Shown here in pieces: positions 6,533 through 9,337 of a stretch of 9,337 bases of DNA. The first letter of the stretch is position 1. Each line of letters begins with the position of its first letter. The stretch is from G020353355 sp050116155 (GTDB lineage Bacteria > Desulfobacterota > Desulfobacteria > Desulfobacterales > JAHEIW01). Where the stretch lies: contig JASFPE010000192.1 in the NCBI GenBank assembly GCA_050116155.1, forward strand, positions 1-9,337, given 5' to 3'. Under the pieces are notes generated by a model. The model saw only the letters and a list, made by a program, of their open reading frames with translations, did not search any database and was not told the origin of the DNA. A program made the position numbers and the translations under genes.

Positions 6533-6558
6533 ATCAATCATCGTCGGAGGCTAACAAC

Positions 6559-8154
6559 ATGACAGCTAAACTCGTATTGCGTGAATTGAGCCGATACCCC
6601 ATCGGGACCTTTGCAGATATTATTTACCGCAATGCTTTGCTCTATCCCGACAGCGAGGCCTTTGTCTGCGGCTCTCATCGCACAAGCTTTAGCAGCTTTA
6701 ACGAGCAGGTGAACCGTCTTGTCCATGGCTTGCAGGCTGCAGGGGTCCAAAAGGGAGAGGTTGTCGGGATTCTGTCATGGAGCCGGCTGGAGTATTGCGA
6801 GGTTTTCGGGGCGGCCATGAAGGGGGGTTTTTTGCTGGCGCATTTCAATCCCCGGCTGCAAGCGGAAGAATTGACGCATGTCATCAATGACGCTGAGGCC
6901 AGGGTCATTTTTCTCGGCCATGAATTCATTGAAATTATTGACTCGCTCCGGCAGCGCCTGTTGAAGACAAAAATTTTCGTGGTCTTCGGCAATGAAGCAG
7001 AACTGATGAGGGCCTATGAAGATTTTTTGAAAACCCAGCCAATGGAAGAACCCGATGTCACACTCAACGAAGACGATCCGCTGGTGATATTTTATACCAG
7101 CGGGACCACCGGATTGCCGCGTGGTGCAATTTACACGCACAAGCAGAAAATGGAAAATGTATGTATGAAGGCCCTGGACATCGGCGCAGATTTCGGCGAC
7201 CGGCACCTGGTGGTTCTGCAGATGTTTCATACCGGCGGAGACAGTCATGTTTGGCCGTTTTTCCTGAGGGGCGGGTGTAATGTCATCATTGCCGATCCTT
7301 CTTTCGATCCTGTGGTCACATTGCAAACCATCGCCGAGGAGCAGATTACGGATGTGCATATCGTTCCGACCCAGCTGGTATCCCTGCTGAATCTGCCCGG
7401 CATCGAAGACTATGATCTGGGAAAGTTAAAGCGCATCTGGTACGCGGCCTCACCCATGCCAACCGAAGTTCTGAAACGCGGAATTTCGGTGTTCGGTCCC
7501 ATTTTTATCCAGGGATACGGATTAAGCGAATCCGGCCCCCACTCGACCGTCCTGAATCAAGCCAGCCATCGCCGATCAAGTTTATCCGCGCAGGAACCGG
7601 GCGTGCTGGCATCCTGCGGCCAACCCTGTGTGGGCGTTCATATACGAATCATCGACGAGGCCGGTGGTGACGTCAAAGCAAGAGAAATTGGAGAAATCAT
7701 CATCAAGAGCAGACGGAATATGAGCGGCTACTGGCGTAATCCTGATGCCACCCAAAAAGCGATTAAAAACGGATGGCTGTATACGGGAGATATGGGGTAC
7801 TACGATGAACAGGGATACATTTATATCGCCGACCGCAAAAAGGACATGATCGTCACAGGCGGTGAAAACGTTTACCCCAAAGAAGTCGAAGAAGTTCTGT
7901 ACCGCCATCCGGCTGTTCTGGAAGCGGCCGTCATCGGCATTCCGGATGACTATTGGGTGGAGCGGGTCCATGCCCTGGTTGTCCTCAGGCAGGGGGCGCA
8001 AGCCTCTGCCGAAGAAATTATGGATTTTTGCAAGTCGCACATCGCTCATTATAAAGCCCCCAAGGGGGTCGAATTTTTGGAATCTCTTCCCAAAAACCCC
8101 CAGGGGAAAATCCTTAAAAAAGAAATTCGCAAACGCTACTGGAGGGAAAAATAG
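6559..8154 (+). CDS. AMP-dependent acyl-CoA synthetase/ligase, operon member
   Basis: This is a 531-residue ANL-superfamily ligase that should convert a carboxylic acid to its CoA thioester through an acyl-AMP. Motifs: phosphate loop TSGTTGLPRG (180-189) with Arg188 where most members have Lys; YGLSES (320-325) with Ser for the usual Thr; TGD with Asp411; DRKKD with Arg426; GGENVYPKEVEE; and catalytic Lys517 in PQGKILK. It is clearly a different paralogue from the ligase at 1254-2777. GGAGG lies 8 bp before the ATG, and the gap to the UroD-like gene is only 26 bp, placing it in the MarR-controlled operon. The acid may be the methylated substrate itself or its demethylated product. Candidates include methoxybenzoates, other methoxylated aromatic acids, or methylthio acids (compare DmdB, a 3-methylmercaptopropionate-CoA ligase of this superfamily). 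Nothing in the sequence decides between them. Confidence 0.95.
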   Translation: MTAKLVLRELSRYPIGTFADIIYRNALLYPDSEAFVCGSHRTSFSSFNEQVNRLVHGLQAAGVQKGEVVGILSWSRLEYCEVFGAAMKGGFLLAHFNPRLQAEELTHVINDAEARVIFLGHEFIEIIDSLRQRLLKTKIFVVFGNEAELMRAYEDFLKTQPMEEPDVTLNEDDPLVIFYTSGTTGLPRGAIYTHKQKMENVCMKALDIGADFGDRHLVVLQMFHTGGDSHVWPFFLRGGCNVIIADPSFDPVVTLQTIAEEQITDVHIVPTQLVSLLNLPGIEDYDLGKLKRIWYAASPMPTEVLKRGISVFGPIFIQGYGLSESGPHSTVLNQASHRRSSLSAQEPGVLASCGQPCVGVHIRIIDEAGGDVKAREIGEIIIKSRRNMSGYWRNPDATQKAIKNGWLYTGDMGYYDEQGYIYIADRKKDMIVTGGENVYPKEVEEVLYRHPAVLEAAVIGIPDDYWVERVHALVVLRQGAQASAEEIMDFCKSHIAHYKAPKGVEFLESLPKNPQGKILKKEIRKRYWREK

Positions 8155-8187
8155 CCGTTGCAGTCAGCGCAGTTTTAGGAGGATTGA

Positions 8188-9337
8188 ATGTCAGAAGTCA
8201 GGCACATACGGACGGTTTGCCGCAGCTGTCACGGTGGATGCGGAGTCATTGCCCATGTCAAAAACGGTAAGGTCATAAAAGTGGAGGGAGATCCGGAATC
8301 GCCGATAAGCCACGGCAGCCTGTGCAGCAAGGGGCTGGCCATTACACAACTCGCATACCACCCTGACCGGGTTCTGTATCCCATGAAAAAAACCAATGGC
8401 GACTGGAAACGCATCGGCTGGGATGAGGCCCTGGATACGGTCGCCTCGAGGTTCAAAAATATCATCGCAGCGCACGGGCCCGAATCCATCATCATCGGCC
8501 AGGGAACCGGGCGGGATTTCGAAAGTCACTTCTCGCGCTTCGGTAATTTGCTGGGCACCCCCAATATGCTGACCGCCGGACATATGTGCTACCTCTCTCG
8601 AATCGGCGCCACCCTGACCACCTGCGGCCGGCATCCGGCCATCGACTACGCCAATAATCCGAAATGCATTGTCATGTGGGGTTGCAATCCCCTGTGGACC
8701 AACCCGGATGAATACAAGGGGGTCAGTTTCTGGCGGGCTTATCAAAATGGCGCCAAACTGATCGTCATCGACCCGCGCAAGGGTTTTCTGGCAAAGCGAG
8801 CCGACCTGTGGCTCCAGCTGCGACCGGGCACGGATGCCGCCCTGGCCCTGGGATTTTTCCGTGTCATCATCGATGAAGAACTCTATGACCGCGAATTCGT
8901 TCCCCAGTATATTCATGGTTGGGATCCTTTTGTGGCCAGGGTCAGGCAAGATTATCCGCTCGACCGGGTCGCAGAGATCACCTGGGTAGACCCTGAACTT
9001 ATCCGCGAGGCTGCCAGACTGTATGCCGCTACCAAACCGGCCGGCATCCACTGGGGCGTGCCGACAGAGCAGACCAATAACTGCACGGACTTCACCCGGA
9101 CTGCTGTGGGTCTCATGGCGGCTACCGGTAACCTGGACGTCCCCGGTGGCAATGTGTTTCATGAGCCGCCCGGGACCCGCAAAATTTCTGAATTTTCTGC
9201 AAATCGGGCGATATCCGATGAGCAAAGAAAAAAGCGACTGGGCGGGGATCAATACAGACTGGCCGCCAGAATGACGATTGTTACCCCCAAATGCGCCTGG
9301 GATGCCATTTTAACCGGCAAGCCCTATCCGGTCAAAG
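8188..9337 (+). CDS. Mo/W-bis-pterin oxidoreductase, acetylene hydratase/DMSO reductase superfamily, 3' end missing
   Basis: The frame stays open from ATG 8188 (AGGAGG at 8177-8182, 5 bp upstream) to the window edge: 383 codons, roughly the N-terminal half of a 650-750-residue enzyme. It begins with a [4Fe-4S] site, C11-x2-C14-x3-C18 then C46 with K48 in CSKG, the conserved lysine near the cluster. Then come DRVLYPMK, GWDEAL, HGPES, LLGTPN, and AGHMC with Cys134 as the probable Mo/W ligand. NGAKLIVIDPRKGFLAKRADLWL and LRPGTDAALALG are pterin-binding segments, followed by YPLDRVAEIT and near the edge GKPYPVK. From memory the overall order resembles Pelobacter acetylene hydratase as well as Psr/Phs-type enzymes; however His15 stands where acetylene hydratase has its catalytic Asp13. 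No Tat signal is present, so it is probably cytoplasmic. It is the fourth operon gene, 33 bp after the ligase. A redox, hydroxylation or hydration step on the CoA-activated substrate is plausible; electron partners are not visible here. Confidence 0.9.
   Translation, partial: MSEVRHIRTVCRSCHGGCGVIAHVKNGKVIKVEGDPESPISHGSLCSKGLAITQLAYHPDRVLYPMKKTNGDWKRIGWDEALDTVASRFKNIIAAHGPESIIIGQGTGRDFESHFSRFGNLLGTPNMLTAGHMCYLSRIGATLTTCGRHPAIDYANNPKCIVMWGCNPLWTNPDEYKGVSFWRAYQNGAKLIVIDPRKGFLAKRADLWLQLRPGTDAALALGFFRVIIDEELYDREFVPQYIHGWDPFVARVRQDYPLDRVAEITWVDPELIREAARLYAATKPAGIHWGVPTEQTNNCTDFTRTAVGLMAATGNLDVPGGNVFHEPPGTRKISEFSANRAISDEQRKKRLGGDQYRLAARMTIVTPKCAWDAILTGKPYPVK

Noticed and set aside
5741..6541. Minus-strand open frame (266 codons) opposite the UroD-like gene
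   Set aside because: It is antisense to a well-supported gene, lacks a family signature, and mirrors that gene's codon bias.
8191..9252. Long minus-strand open frame (353 codons) opposite the Mo/W oxidoreductase gene
   Set aside because: The plus strand frame from 8188 has a perfect ribosome site, cluster cysteines and conserved pterin-binding motifs. The opposite frame shows no recognisable domain and is the usual antisense shadow of a codon-biased gene.

Overview
The window reads as ordinary chromosomal DNA of mid GC content from a strictly anaerobic bacterium, most likely a sulfate-reducing Desulfobacterota (deltaproteobacterial) lineage. I infer this from the combination of a corrinoid protein, a uroporphyrinogen-decarboxylase-like (UroD) methyltransferase-type protein, several AMP-forming acyl-CoA ligases and a Mo/W bis-pterin oxidoreductase. 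No marker gene confirms it. I see no tRNA, rRNA, IS element, CRISPR array, phage gene or integrase.

Layout. Positions 1-194 are non-coding and contain a perfect 14-bp palindrome (127-140). Next comes a small two-gene envelope operon on the + strand: a secreted Pro/Tyr/Trp-rich protein (195-587) and a glycine-zipper lipoprotein (604-1152), closed by a clear intrinsic terminator (1172-1193). A convergent AMP-dependent acyl-CoA ligase (1254-2777, minus strand, TTG start) is divergent from a FadR-type GntR regulator (2918-3652). Their shared 140-bp gap has a good promoter for the ligase, with FadR-like dyads over its -10 and start region. A MarR regulator (3802-4266, minus) is divergent from a four-gene + strand operon: corrinoid protein (4555-5187), UroD-family protein (5189-6532), a second acyl-CoA ligase (6559-8154), and a CxxCxxxC Mo/W oxidoreductase (from 8188) that runs off the right edge.

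How the genes may work together. Gene spacings of 1, 26 and 33 bp, each with a good ribosome binding site, indicate one transcript. The MarR-operon gap (4267-4554) carries two copies of a 16-bp operator-like sequence (14/16 identical, opposite orientation), one near each gene start, so MarR probably controls itself and the operon. The simplest reading is a ligand-induced catabolic module for a methylated (methoxylated, methylthio or similar) carboxylic acid: corrinoid plus UroD-like protein move a methyl group, the ligase makes a CoA thioester, and the Mo/W enzyme does a redox or hydration step. The substrate is not determined by the sequence. The most unusual point is that the UroD-like protein appears to lack the His-x-Cys...Cys zinc site of the MtaA/MtbA methyltransferases, so its exact chemistry is open. 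The FadR-controlled ligase is a separate, probably fatty- or aromatic-acid-related transcription unit.
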